Shown here: piece after piece, positions 26,001 to 41,000 of the stretch
How positions within the stretch are numbered: the first letter of the stretch is position 1
Layout of the letters: each line of letters opens with the position of its first letter
From: Edolisoma coerulescens
Lineage: Eukaryota; Chordata; Aves; Passeriformes; Campephagidae
Direction of reading: 5' to 3'
Length of the DNA: 64,000 bases
NCBI GenBank assembly: GCA_013397115.1
Contig: VWZW01004077.1
Location: 196,540 to 260,539, forward strand
Program-made: the position numbers and the translations under genes
Notes under the pieces: model-generated
What the model was told of the DNA's origin: nothing
The model's input: the letters and a program-made list of their open reading frames with translations, nothing else
The model's database searches: none

Positions 26001-29000
26001 TTAGTTGTTGTTATCTCAGGATTTATAAAAAACATCAGAATTTACCTGAAAAGGCACTGTACAATTCATCAGAAGAAAACATATGAAAAGATTTCTGTCT
26101 TTTTATTGCAAACAAAACATGGTTGAAATAGTTTGAATGTTAGTAAAAACCTTCCTTTCCTCTGTCTTTAGGCATTTAAGCTCTCCAGTCAAAAATTCTT
26201 TTCTTGCTTTCTTTTTGCTGTCAAGCTCCTTTTTCTTTTGTAATTTCAGAGGTCAGAGCCCAGCTGTTGCTGAATTTAACTTGCTTCTTAAAGCAAATTC
26301 TTTGGAAACTTATGGTGTTGATCCTCATCCTTGCAAGGTAACAGTTCTTTTTACTAACCTTTAATAAAATGTTCTTTTTACTAACATTTAGTTAAAAGCC
26401 AGTAATGGAATTGATTTAGTTCTGGTTTTTATCCAGGCACAAATAGGGAATAATTTATAAAAACCCTGCCCTGGAGCTACATATTATGCTTAAGCCTTGG
26501 AGGAACACTGACTGTTTAACATTTCTGCATCAGTCAAAAGAAAGGTCTCTCCAGAGGAAACAGCAGAAGAACATCACAGGAGAATCTAGTAGACTGTCAT
26601 GACATAAGCTCCGATTATAGTCCATAATTTCTTTGCATTTAATGAAAAGGATTTTTCTTTTAAGTACTCTAGGAGTGAATTTTTTATTTTGCCAAGACTT
26701 TCAGGGTTCAGCACTATTTTGACAAGAAGATGCAACAAATAGGTAATCCTTGGCAGATCAGTTTTTCAAACACCATCGAAATATGCAAATCTTAGGAAGA
26801 ACAGCAAACCAAATGTACAAAGGGGGGTGAAGCCACTTCCCATTCCCACTTCCCACTTTGTTGTTTTGTGGTCCTCTATAAGAAGGTGATCTTAATTGCC
26901 AGTTCTGATTATCCCGTATGTCAGCATTTTTAATTACTTTGTTGTATCTGCATAATCTTCAGTATTTATTTTTAGTGTGACTTGCTTTGTGTTTTAACTG
27001 CTGCTTTGCTTTGGCTAGTGTATTATCTCATCTGCTGGGATAGCAGTACTGTTCAGTTCGCTGTTCTGGCGGTGAGCACCCTTAAGCAGTCAGCTCTAAC
27101 ATAACTGTGTAAGATTTTGTATACACTTTGTCAGGAATGGTCCTCCTGTGTGAAAAACAGCGTCTGGTTCAGAGCTCAGTGGAGTCAGTGATGTAGTAAA
27201 CTTTACTTTGAAACTATGCTGCAGATTTTCAAAAGGCATCCCAGAGACTTAGGTTGGCATGTAGAGGCATAACTGGTCCAGAATTTTCTCTTTACCTGTG
27301 TGGCAGGGCTCATAGTGTGGGGGGCAATCAGAGGTTCATCACTCATGCTTAAGGAAAATTTGTCTGTCTTCTGGCGGTGACTGCAAGGCAAGGTTCTTTG
27401 CTGGTCCCTTTTGACATGATCCTTCTGCTGCTGTGGCTGCTACTCCAGAACCGTCCCTGTTTCTGTTCCCCTTTGCTTTGTTGGTGAAACATACAGCATA
27501 ATGAAGTTGACTGTGTTAGCAAGATGAGGGTATGGAACTTGGGATTGACAAAAAAATCCAGTTAATACAAAATTCATCTCAATCATTAATCAAAAATGAT
27601 AAGCCAGAACTTTTATTGTGGAGTTGAACTTTAAAAATTGCCTTTTCTATTTGAAAGGCAAGTACCACTATATCTTCTGGTTTGTACTGAAGGAGTACAA
27701 AACAGAATCTTATAGCAGTAAATGCTGTCTGTCAGCAATATTTCCAACACGACACCTTGCAGAGGAACAATGTATTGTGAAATATTAAAAAATATCAGTG
27801 TTGAAGCAGATATGAATCCCTGGTTTGTAGTTTGTCCTCCTGTTAAGAATGGGACATACACACAAATACTTTTCAAATAAATTTGGTAAGTCTACCTAAG
27901 GAGTCCCTGTTGTCATCTGCTACAGGTAGATGGAAACAAAGCATAAGATGCTGTTACTCACTTAAATGCCTAGAAATAAATGAGGCCTGTATTGCCAAGA
28001 GCAGTCCTTTTCTTTAGAAGTGTACATTTTGAAGGCAAAATTTGTTTTGAAAAGGAAAACAAAATAGGGGTAATCTAGAATGGAGTAACAATTGATGCTA
28101 TCAGTAAGAAATACCTCATTGGATGAGGAGAAAGTTATATTTCTTTTTCTCTTTCAAGGACTCATTCGGGACAACTACATTTTTAGGATTCACTGCTGCA
28201 GGATTTGTAGTTTTCCAAGGGAATAAAAGAATTCATTTATTAAAATGGTAAGCATATGATGCAAGAATATGTTAACAAATAAGCGTACCTTCTCCTGTGT
28301 CTTCTCTTCCTACCATCTTCACCTGCATTTGTTGTCTCTAAGGAGAACCACGTGAATATTACTTCTCCTGCCCCATCATGTTTCTGTTTTAAAGGATTTT
28401 AGATAACAACTACAACTACAACAATAACAACCACAATGGCAACAACAAATTTGGTCTTCAACTCTCAACGAAAATTATTCCACAGGGTGCATTAGTCATA
28501 ATAATTTTCAAATAGTAAAACTGAGTAAGTTGATTTTTCAGCTATGGTGTAAATCACCGGTGAGGTTTATTGGCAGAGAGGTCTGGAATAATTTACAAGA
28601 ATCCACCTTAGTCTTTGACTCTTGGAAATACTGCAATTTCCTCATTTAATTATCCTCAATTTGAGAACTATGAAAAAAGTTGTTTGGTAAGCAGAGGAGG
28701 ATGTGAGAATGCCTTTGAAGTTTTTTTTTTTTAGTCTCTTTTTTTAAGCAATGGGCACTTATGCAGTTGTCCTTGGTTTGCCTGGTTTTGCTTTTCTTTT
28801 GTATTCCTGGACTTAACTGGTTAGCCTCAGTCAGTCACATTTGAGGGAAAGGTAAAAGTGAGCTCCTGTAGATGATGTCAAGAGCAGCTGACCATGCCTT
28901 AACAGTGTGGTGCAGAGTGACCAGTCATGCTTAGACACTGATAATCTCATTTTAGCCCTGCTGCTACATGCAGGCCAACAGCAGTTAGGTGTGACTGTTC

Positions 29001-32000
29001 CATCTCTGAGATCTCAGCCTGTCTTGTGGGATCAAAATGGGCAGCAGGTGAAAAAAAGGTGAAGCTGGGCTCCTTGCTGCATGTCTCTAGAAACTTCCCT
29101 GAGTGTTGAATAACCTGAAATCCTCAGAAGTGTAAAGTCAATGTAGTCCTGTCTGTACAATTGAGTTCCCCATGGAGCTCTGGGGGCATGCCTGTCAAAA
29201 GCCATCCATTTGCAGTCCTGGATTTACGCAGTGGATTCCCTAGGGTTAATTGCAGGTAGCTGTGGTCACAGTACTTCCAGAGGTTTGTGGTTTTGGCACA
29301 AGGAAAATACAACTCTAATGTCAGTCTGTGGCACACTGAGGAGAGAGTATCACCTGCCAAGCATGCATCCACCATCCTGTGGGAAATGAATCTCACAGAA
29401 TGTAGCTTTTCATGTTATTTGAGGGTAATGTGTCCTCTTGGGGATCTAGGCATATTTATTAAGTGGATTAATATGTAAACCAGGTAAAAAATAAAGCAGT
29501 GATAGAGGAGAAGCCAGTAAACTGCCTCAGTGTTACAGTAGAAGTTGGAAGGTCAGTCTGGTGAGATTTATCTGAACACTATGTACTGCTTCTTCCATTT
29601 CAGAGGCCTAGAAGTGAGTGCTAGTAGTAGAATTTTTGCTGAAATTTGCACTACACAATAAAAATCCAAATTTGTATTTGAGATTTTCTTTTCAATGTAA
29701 AAGCTTTCTCAACTGGAATGATTTTTGTTTTTCTCATGTAACAGGAAAACTCTTGCTATAAAGTTTCAAGTATAGCATTGTCGTTGCCTCCAGGATTATT
29801 GCTGTTTCAACTCTGACACCCAAAACCCTTAGGGAAGTTTATAAAAAAAACCTGGTGTCTCATTTTAACTCTGGCAATGACAAAATTTCCATTACAATTT
29901 AAGCAGAGGTATCACATTGCCTTTTTATGATGCACTGTTATTCCATATGTAGACTGAGCGCTCAACTTTGATTAAATTAAATTTTGATCTAGGTTTTGCA
30001 ACTCATAAGGCCCCTCTATAACAAGTGCTGTCAAACCTTTTCTTTTTCTTCCTGTTATGTTCTGCAATAAGTAGTCAGTTACTAAGATGTGATATGAAGA
30101 CTCAGAAAAATAAGTATAGATAAAAGAACTTTATCTTTCCCTCAATTTAATTGCAATAGACATTGTAAGATTTTAAGATGTAAGAGGAATTACAAACTGT
30201 GTCATAAACACAGTGCAAATATAATCTTTTGTCTACCTTTAATTTCCTCTTCACTTTCTAGCAGACAAAGTTAATTCTTTGAAGGTACGTAAGGATGTAA
30301 AAGAAATACTCTGGGCTAATGTTCTCTAAAAAAATTAGACTATTAAATGATTTTATCCTAAAGCTTGTAAGGCCTGTTGAGGCCTTTTGTCATTTCATAG
30401 CCTGCTTGACTTTGGTAATCAGGGAAACTTGCATGCTAGTTAGTTTTCTTACTTGTAGATCTATCTTTTTTTCCTATACTTAAATTTTTTTTCTCTTTCT
30501 AGGTGTGATGTCTATAAACTGAAATTTGAAGGGAAGACTTTTTATGTGTTTGGAGCTCAGAAAGAGGTTAGGTTTAATATTTTTACAGAACTTCTGTATT
30601 TGATTAAGATTGTATAAGACATATTTTTTTAACTAAACAAACTTTTAAATATTCTATAATTGTATTCCATATTGTAACTAAAATATAGAATATGAATGAA
30701 TGTGAGTATTTCCCTTTTTGAAAAAATGTCTAATTTGAAAAGGGTTGAGACATTTCTCAATATTCACGCTGTGCTATGTGTGTTGTTCATGGTTGTGGAT
30801 GCCTTTGGAGTCAAGTTTTAATTTATTTTAAAGTCCTAAAGCTGTACCCACCCACTCTAAAGTATAGAAGATGTCTGTATATGATTGCAAAGTCAAGTGA
30901 GCATTGTTACATGGATCAATGTCAGGTATTTTTGGATAATCACAACTGTGTCCTCAAATCTTGGTTAGCTGAAAAGGTCTGGCCCATGTAGTTAGGAGTT
31001 CTATCACTGCTCTCTTGTCATTGAAATCCTAGAGACTTTTGCCTACAGCATGCTGTAATCGGTTCTTTCCCCAGGTCAGAGTGATATAGGCTGAGGTTTT
31101 GAATGGAGGTGAGGAAAGAAAACGAAGGAAGGAAATAATACCAGAGGTATCAGGAGTGCTTGTGTGGCTGCAAGGAGCTTTTGATAGTAGGACATCAAAT
31201 GGTAGGGAGGAGGGAGAGGTGGATGGTAAGTAGTGCAGCAACTCTGCAATGTAGAATACTGAACACAGAGACTTCCCTCCTTTGATTTTTACCAGTGATA
31301 CAGTTATTTTAAAAGCCACTTGTACATGTACTGTTCCATGCCCCCTCCAAGCACCTCCTCTTGTATCTGAAAAAATTGCCTGGGCAGTTTAAATATTAGC
31401 TGCGTATGGATTGAACATCTGTGGGTGAACCACAGATTTACGCTACACAGGAAAACTTGATCTTCAGTGTATCTGGTTAAAGGTGATGCCATTAGGTACA
31501 GCTATTTCTATCTTCAAGAATTCAGCCTTTTCACTGTTTTCATTCGCTTTCTTTTCCTTGCACTTAGAAGAAGGCTGTGCTGTCATTCCATACCTCTACA
31601 CCAGCAGCCTGCAAGCATCTTTGGAAGTGTGGGGTGGAGAACCAGGCTTTTTACAAGTATGTACACCCGAAGTCACTATCTATACTAAAAGTAAAACAAA
31701 AAATTGCATGTGAGTAGAAGACTGTTCTATGTGAAATGTTCCATTTAATTAACAGAATGGAAAATACAAGCAGAAAATATGCGAGTTAATCGGGAATATT
31801 ATTTCACTTCAACCAGTATTAGAAATTGTTTAAAATCTAAATGAGACAGGAGGGTTTTGGCTCCAGCACATTGTTTTTCCTGCTCTGTAGTGAGATATTG
31901 AATGGACACAGTACTGCACTTGTGTCTGGGAGCATTGCTGTTAATCTCAGCCCTGCTGTGGAATATCTTGAGAATGGAGGAAACAATCTGTTATGCTTGA

Positions 32001-35000
32001 TTGTCTGGTCTCTTCTGCCAGGAGGTAATTGTTCTTCCACTTGAAATCCAAGGCTTAGTAAGAGTTGATTGAAAAATAAACAGTTCTCTTCTATGATTTA
32101 ACGAATAAAATGTTCTCAGATACATTTTGAAAGATATCTGTGATCTTCTTAAACATAAAAAGCCTGTAAAGTGACAAAAAAACAACAAAAAGGAGTAGTA
32201 TCTACCTCCCTATTCCCTGAAAGAGCACCTGGTAATAATTCCTCATTTAAAACTCCTCTGCATTCTTTTTGCCCTCCACTGACTTTGTTAGATTAGTTTA
32301 TTGATGCTTCTCTTTAGGCATGCAGCTTTTATTCTTGCTACTTAGTGTTTCCTTACAGCCTCTCACATATTTTATAAATATTACTGTTTCTGTGTTGGCA
32401 CATAGCAACACCAGGGGGCTGCTGTAAGGGTAAATAAAAATGAAGTAGGAAGAATGTCTCTTCTAACTTGGATGTTAATGGCCTGCTTTAATTTGGAGAA
32501 GAATCCCTCTTTAGTTTCAACAGTGATACAACAATATATAATCTATCCAATTGATATATTCAATGAAGAAACAGGAAGCAGGAGCTGGCACAATGCATCT
32601 GTTAATTCTGTATGTCAACATCTACTGTGCTTGAGACTATATGAAGTCTGAATATAGTCTATATATAAAGACTAACATGAAGTTCATGTGGAAGTGTTTT
32701 CTGTTAGAAGTAGATTAAAGTAGGAAAATACTGCATGGTGTTTGAGTAGTTTTATTTTATGTTACAAGAAATAAATAAGGAATAGGAGATGATTTCCACC
32801 TAAAGAAAAGAAATAAGTAATTTCTTTGAGTAGAAATCAGCTCAATGTAAAAATGTCTCAAAGAGACTCACAGGAATATCACCTCTCTGCATCTTGTTAA
32901 ATGGCTGTAATATTAACTATTTGGGTTTTGGTCACAGATGTGTGGTTTAGGAGGTTTGATCTTGGCTAGATGCCAGCTGCCTACCCAGCTGCTCTTTCAT
33001 TCCTTCTCCTCAACAGGTCAAGAGGAAAAAATATGATAAAATAGCTTATAGCTTAGGATAAAAAGAGAAAGATTTCTTACCAATTACTGTCACAGGCAAA
33101 ACAGACTTGACTTGGGGAAGTTTAATTTAATTTGCTTCTTACCTTTTCACACTATTTCAAATGGTCAATGGAGACAAAACTAAAACCGACCTTCCCCTGT
33201 TCCATTCCAGGGTCCACTTCTTCATTTCTGACTCTATGTCCTCCTTGCCCTGAGCAAGTCATGGAAATGGGGAATGGGGATTGAAGTTTCTCTCTGCTGC
33301 TCCTTCCTTCTTACACTCTTTTTCTACTCCAATCTCCTCCATGAATGCCTCAAGCATGGATCCTTCCCATGGGCTTGCTGTCCTTCAGATATACCTGCTG
33401 CATCTTGTGGTCCTCTCCATGGGCCACAACGCCTGCCTGGAGCCAGCTCCTGTGTGAGCTCTCCACAGGCTGCAGCTTCCCTCAGAGCATGTGAACCTGC
33501 TATAGTACAGGGTCTTCCATGGGTTGCAGTGGGGATATCTGCTCTGTATTTGGCTGCAGCGGGACAGCCTCCCCACAGTTTACTCCATTGGCTCCATTGG
33601 CTCCAGGGTAGAATCTGCTCTGACACCTGGAGCACCTCCTCCCCCTCATTTTTCTCTGACCTTGGTGTGTTCCTTGCTGCTTCTTTCATCTATTTTTCTA
33701 CTTTCCAATTTCTACTTTTCCTACTTTAGGGAGTGGAGTTATTTCTTAACAATGATTGCTTAAAATTTTCCCCACCTGTTTCAGTTTTTGTGGGTCTTTC
33801 AAGAGGACTTCTTTAATAAAATGAAGATTGGTAATGTTATCCAATGGATGGGGACTGGAACAATAGATTGGAAAACAGTAATGTTAATATGCAGAGTGCA
33901 GAAGAATAATAACCATCCAAACATGAAACCAAAGCCAAAACTATCTATGAGTAAAACTTTAAGATAGTAGTTTTGAAATAGGAAATGTTTTCACATATTT
34001 CAGAGAAATAGAGCTGTACAGTGGGGACTGCCAGTTACTTAACAGCATTAGATACATCCATTTGTTTATGTTCTGTGTAATACCAACAAGGTATTCTAAT
34101 AAGATTAGAGCAGACATAGTCAGATTGTGTAAGTAATTCATGGTAATGACACTTTGCCCTAATTAAATTTGGTCCTCTCCTCTTCCTAGAAGAGTTTGAG
34201 ACTTGGAATTTAAGGTAAGGTCATGATCACATGACATGTTTTGAAAAACAGAGCTTTAGTCTTGTCTTGATCCAGGTTCAGGATTCACTGTTGCGATTAT
34301 CCAAGTAGATATTAATCATAGAAAGTTGTTTACTAGGGTCAGGGAATGAGAGACTCGGTACAGAATCAATTGGCCATTTTTCAAGAGAATATCAAGGAAA
34401 TGGTGTGCCTGAGGTACTCTTCCATGATCTTATAAAAGACTGAGATAAATGGTTGCCGTGTACTTGGTGATTACAAAGAAGCAGTAGGATGTGATGTAGG
34501 CTACTAAGAAGTTGACTGAATACAGATATTAGAAAAGCACCTGCTTTGGAAGACAAGTTGTCATCTTTATTATTTCTTTGTTTTCCTCCTGGAAAAGCAG
34601 AAATAGTCATATTTTCCCACAAAAAAGCTGGTATTAGGACACATGTTTCAGTGTCTTTTGGTATACCACAGTCTATTTTCCTTTATGCTGTGAATGACAA
34701 TTCATAGAGATGCAGTAAGTGTCTGCATTTAATTTTCTTGTTTTCGTGACAATCACTTGTTCCATGTTCAGTCATTCTATGCTGTCTGAATGATTTTATG
34801 TGTGCTTCATAGTCTAGTTTGTATAAAGGCCTTTAAAAAGTTGAAAAGCTCAATTTTTGGATATTACTTTATTATAAAAATAACAAAGCTTGTAGTTTGC
34901 CTTGTTTATTTTTATTTATCTTTTCCTTGAAAAGATGACAGCCTCTGTTATTTTTCTTCAAGGTATGCAAAATCCAGTCAGATCAAGACCATGTCCAGCA

Positions 35001-38000
35001 GCAAGATATTTTTTAAAGGCAGTAGATTTCGATATAGGTGGGTGTTTGCTTTTTCTTGTTCATGGTAAATCATTTCAAAAAGTAAGGAAATATCAGTAAT
35101 TACTCATAGCAAATTCAGGGCTTTTCCTGCTGAAGGGTCTGTTCATGCTTGGTTGAGGTCAAGTTTTGAAAGAATTTCTGTTGCCTCCTTAGTGTCACTT
35201 AAAAAATAAACAGAAGTTTTCATACAGGCATTTCTGTCAAGAGTAGTTTCACCAGCAGACAGCTCCATTTTTGGTGCAGCTCCTGTAAAAACAAGGATAT
35301 GTCGCCAGTGCAGAAATTGTATGCCCCTGCAGCTGGGCAGCTCTGAACCAGGTGGGAGAGGAAGAGGCAGTCCAGTCCCACTCGTGGTGTTCTGCTACAA
35401 AAGGTTGCTTTTTCTTTGGTAGCTTTGCAGGAAAACAGTCAGCACAATTTTATTCTGGGAAGTTATGTCTGCACTTTATAACAATTTTATTTTCCTCTTT
35501 TTTTTCTTTTTTTTTTTGAATGGAACTTAGTTGTTCACGTTGATGTAGTTCTTGGCATGTATCTTAGTATTTACTTGAATATTTATTTCCTCTTTTAATG
35601 CAGTGGAAAAGTAGCCAAAGAGGTTGTGGAGGCAAGTTCTAAAATCCAGAGGGAACCTCCTGAAGTTCACAGGTATGTCTTGACATTCAGTATTAAAGTT
35701 CAAGGACTAGGGAGGATTATTGTTCTCTACAGAAATATTCTCTTTCCTTTACTGTCAGGTGTAATGGCTGTCATTCTGAGCTTCCACAACTACACACGCA
35801 AGCCTTAGGGAATATATGTCTGACAATGCTACAAAATTCTGATGGTCATCTCCTACAAAGGAGAACCTAAGCTCTGCTGCTTGAAACTGAGTTCAATCAA
35901 TCAGTCAGATCAATAACTTATATTATTTTTTGTGTTATGACATAAACTAAAGTACATTCTAATTTCATTCCTAGATTTTGTTTGGTTTTGAAAGTTTTTG
36001 GTTTGTATATGTTTTATGTTTTATGAGTACGTTTCAAAGTATACTTGATAGTTTTTCCATAATGCAGTCATGCATAAAAAGCATGAAGTTCATTCAGTAA
36101 AGAGGAAAAAATATTAGAGAGTCTTTTTTTTTTGGTGGAAAATTTTGCTTGTAAGACATAAGCAGCTAGATTTTGCAAGCAAACTAATGCTTTCAGGTCC
36201 TTATCACTCTTTGTAGTGGCAGTAAAAATTCGTAAGAACCTGATTAAAGCACTTCAGAAAAAAAGGAGGCCATCAGGGAAAACCATTTAAAACCATTTTA
36301 AAAAAAGTTTACTCAACTTTCTGAACATTCTACAACCATGTCCCTATTTTTATTGAGATTTCATGTTTGGGGGGAGTGCGGTTTGTTTATTTTTTAATTG
36401 AATATTGCTATTCTGTCTATATTAAAAGATAAAAGTGGATTGTCTTTACTAAAGGATGGGAATATATTTGCAGTAAATATTTATAATATGTTGTCCAGCC
36501 CTACTATGTAATTAATAGTCAGGCCATGCGTGCATGTTTTCAAACATGTTTTTCCAGATTATATTTTAAAATGGGGTAAGTGAAGGTCTAGAATATGTTA
36601 AATGAGAGCACAGAAGGCAGAATATAGATGCATCATTGAGGCAGTATAGAATACTTGGGCACACAAATGTATTTTAAATGAGAATAATTGCTCACTTTGA
36701 GAAATAGCTTGTTGCCTACTTTCCAAGAGGTTTCTTTTTTACAGCGTAAAAAAAGATTTTCACATACAATTATTTTTTATCTTGTATTTTGCTGGTTTTG
36801 ATTTCTATATTTAGAAGTATTTTAAACGTATCACTTAAAACATAGTGTACATAAAGAAACAGATCAGAAAGCAACTAATTTTATAAAGCAACATCATATG
36901 GATTTAACACCCATAAATAGCAATGCAAATCTTTTATCATTACCCTTCTTACAAAGCTTGCATTCACAATATTGTGGAAGCTCCAAGTTCAGTTTCTTGG
37001 AAAGACTGAGGAATAGTCTAATGATTTCAAGTACTTTTATGGCTTGAGTTGTGAAATGGGAGAAAGAGGTAGCTGATCCTTCTGAAAGCACAAGTTGGCA
37101 AAAAGTATAGAAAATTTTCAGTTGAAAAAAGAGGCATGCTTTAAAAAAAGTTACTCTGGAAAAGAGGATTTGAGGATATGAAATGGTGGCTTTTCAGAGG
37201 CAAAACATCTAGAAAAAATATCTGATTGAAGGTAAATTTATATCTATATCTATATATTGAAATATATATAAAGTTTTTTCTCCCTGTGCCCTCACGCCTA
37301 AAGTCAATTCAGTTGTACCATGGCTGCATAAAGAAAGAAACCTGCAGCTGAGAGGAGGGTACTGTTCAGTATCTTTGTGTTTGGATATTACACTTAAAGC
37401 ACTGTGTACTGAAAATCTGTTGGAGTGTGTAGTCATGCAGGATTAATGCAGTGGCAAGTTCTTCTGACCAACACACAATGAATGATTTAATATTTTGCTT
37501 CCAGGGCATCTCTGAAGGAGGCATCTTTGTAAATAAGTATGGAGTAGAAACCTATGGGTGCTCCTAGGCACAACTTGTATTTTGGGAGTTGCTTGAGAGC
37601 TTTTTACAATAATCACAAAGATTCAGGGATTGCATAAAAAGCCTATGGGCTTCTACTATTGGGTTGGAGTGACTAAAATTACAATAATCTGAGTGAAAAC
37701 CTTCTTTGGATAGCAAAAGTTTAAACCAAATAGTTATCAGAGAGCGTTCAGAGAATGCAAATGAGAACACAAATGTCTTTGGGCATGTGCTATGGTACAA
37801 GAAATCATGTCAATTGAGCAAGAAAGCTTATTCATTCCCACAGAATATTAACTGACATGTCATGTGGGTTAAGAGCTGGAAATCTGTGTCCCAAGTTTAC
37901 CTAAACCTTCAGGAACACACAGTTCCATCTTTTGACTTGCAATAGGTTCTTTGTTCAGTTTGTTTATGTGGAATTTTAAATTGAGCCTTTGTGCAAACGT

Positions 38001-41000
38001 GAAATGCGTTTTGTGAAATTTCCGCACTATATTCCGAATCAATATATCATTTGAAGTCAAGTGGAATACTCTTCCATTTCATCTTTGCTTTTGTCAAAAG
38101 TAAACATTTTATAACACAATGGTTAAGATTTATTGCAAGACTCTTGCTTCAGGCCTGTATCATGTAAATCCTACATAATGTATTCAAAAGAGCCATTTTA
38201 TATTCTCAGTAATATATTTTTAAACTAATAAGCATCATGACTGAAGATCAACAGCATTCCTAAATCTTTCCAGAGCATATTCAAGACTTGCTACCAGGAA
38301 AGCGTCTTAGAGTGAAGTAAAGATAAGAAAGAAAACCAGCCTGAGTGCTGGAGGGAGGCATGGTGTAGAGGCAGCATCTGGGTGCGTGGACCTGAGTGAG
38401 AGCACTCTGTATCTGTAAAGCACAGGGATACAGTTGTTCTTGCTTTAGTCTTTGATCCTCAGTGCTCAAACTGTAACAAATCCTTTATCCAGTTCTGGAG
38501 GCAATGGAAAAACCTTCCCCTTCCTTGAATCCAAATACTAATGTTGGCTGTGCGCTGTGGAGAGGAGCAACCCACTGAAATCCTGCCTAAGACAAAAGGA
38601 AGTCAGGCAGAGTAAAGGACGTAAACCAGCACAAAACCTCCATCACACTTCAGGTGTTGAAGTGTTTACATCTGCAGAGGGTGCAACATAACACAGCTGA
38701 AAGCAGCTTTCGATGTGTAGAGCTTTCTACGATAGCTCAAGGCCGAGTAATTTATGCAAAATGATTCTGAGATGAAACCTACTGCACTGCAGTCATTTCC
38801 GGTAAGCAAACTGACCCTGTTTTCCCCATTCTTTTAGAACCAGTATTACCCAGAGTCGCAGCTCTCCCTCCTTGAACAAGCAACTCATAATCAACATGGA
38901 ACCTCTGCAGCCTCTCCTTCCTTCTCCCTGTGAGGAGGAAGAGGTTCCTTTAGATGAAGGTGAGTCACTAACCCAATTCCTGCCAATATTTATTACAAAG
39001 CATATGTAAAAAGGTGTAATACTGATTCAGGGATATGGAAAAAAAAATGGAATAATTTTCATCAGGAATACATCATTAAGCCTCTGCATGTCGTACTTGG
39101 AAATGATCACTCTCTCAAGAAACTGTGCATAAGCCTTATGCAAGATACATTGTGATGAAAGTTACTGCTATTTGATTTCTGTTTCAAAAAAAGTTTTAGA
39201 TTGTCAGGCAAAAGAATCTTAGGAAATTAATAATCTCAACATGGCACCTTTTTCTAAATGGTGTCAGCAGTTACTCAGGAGTGAAAACTGGCAGTTTACT
39301 GCTGGGTATGTTGTTTTTCTTGATTCCCTTTATATTTCTTTCTTTCTGTTTTAGTGTTAGGAAAAACTCTGAGCTAATTTCATTTCCTTGACAAAAAAAG
39401 GACATTATTTGATGGTTAGCTGGGAAAGATCTTCTGTTAATTTAGCTTCCTTGACAAAAGGGGATGTTATTGGAAGATCAATTTGAATTTATTTTTTTGA
39501 ACAAGGTTTTCCGTGTATTGCTTTACTTCTTGATATTTTAAATATCACATTGAACGTCTTTCTTTTTGAGATATGGTCACTACAAACAATGATGTGAACA
39601 TCATAGCCAGCTTAAATGAGGATAATTGCCTTCTTCCTAATAAAAATGAAGCAAATCAAACAAAACCTGACAGTGATTCTTGCTTGAGATGTAGTGAGAT
39701 AATTGTTTCAGAGGCTGGGAAACATGATCTTTGCTGTTGCTTTGTTTCGGTCATTTAATGGGAAACAGAAAATAGCTGAGTGAGTATCTTCATTTTCATG
39801 GGAGTATGTCCCAATTTCATTTTATAGGAGTCATCTGAACATATTTTGTTCATTCTTCGGAGTTTTGACACTGAATGTAGCAAGAACAGGGTGAATTATA
39901 TTGTCTGTGTGCATACCTTATGACAATCAGTAGCTTTAACAGTTACTTGTTTGCCTCTGCTGTGAAATATATGTGTCTGAGAATTTGTACCCCCGCTGTG
40001 CCTCCTCTGGGCAGTTGTCACCACTGCAGAGTAACAACAGCTTGCTGCCTATAAGACTCCTGTAACCACACTTACAACTCCAGGCAATGAAATCCATTTT
40101 TGGAAACTGGTGACTTCTTGCTGTATGCTCACCAGACAGTGCTTGTTTTAAATGTTTGTGTTACGTAAGTTTGAAAACTACATTTCCTTTCAGTCAGACA
40201 GATTGTTGTTACTAAGATGAGCTAACAGAAATATTTGCTGGTGGGCTTCCTGTAGAATATTTTATATGTAGTTAGATACCACCAGCTGCTAAGTTAACAG
40301 TATTTAGACTTTTACAGTCTTTTCCTGCAGAAAACTTGGCTATATTATCAAATTGCAGCTTGACCTGATCTCACAGCTCTCTACAGTGATGCTGGCTCTC
40401 TTCCCAACATCCACTTCTGTGGATTCCCTCCTTCTCTCTTACACCAGCACTAATCACACCAGTGTGAACTGGGAGAAGGAGTTAAAAAAAAGGTGAATAA
40501 AATACATTGAAAACAACAACAAAACCAAACCAAACCCAATAACAACAGCAAACCAAATTAAAAAAATTAAAAAAGCCAAACTAAACAAAACCCCCTTAAT
40601 TGTGCAGTGTCCTATTGCTGCCTGACTGAACCTTTGAGTGGCTTATCAAGAGGGTCAGCCAAGGTCCTGTGTTGGGGTAAGGGCACGAGCAGAAGGTGGT
40701 GAGAGGGGAGGCATCTAGCACTGAGACTGTCACAGATGCCTTGGGAAACTGCTTTTAGTGTGCTACAGACATCAAACAGCCTTGGTATCTCTGTATATGT
40801 CTCAGCCCAGTGAAGCATTCTTTCACTTCTGTTGTTCCAAAGGCAAAAGTCAATGTTATCAGACAAATAATTCATGCCTGAAATCTGAGCACAGAAATAT
40901 CAAGTGACCTAAAAGAAGTTTTCATCACTTTGTCAAAACCACATTAATATCCTGTGACTGGAGAAGGTATGGTTTTGCTTTTTTTAAAAAAAGTAGTCTA

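Noticed and set aside
33274..33729. 151-codon plus-strand frame and its antisense partner
   Set aside because: They lie wholly inside the ERV-like repeat and follow its internal repeat units, with no known domain.
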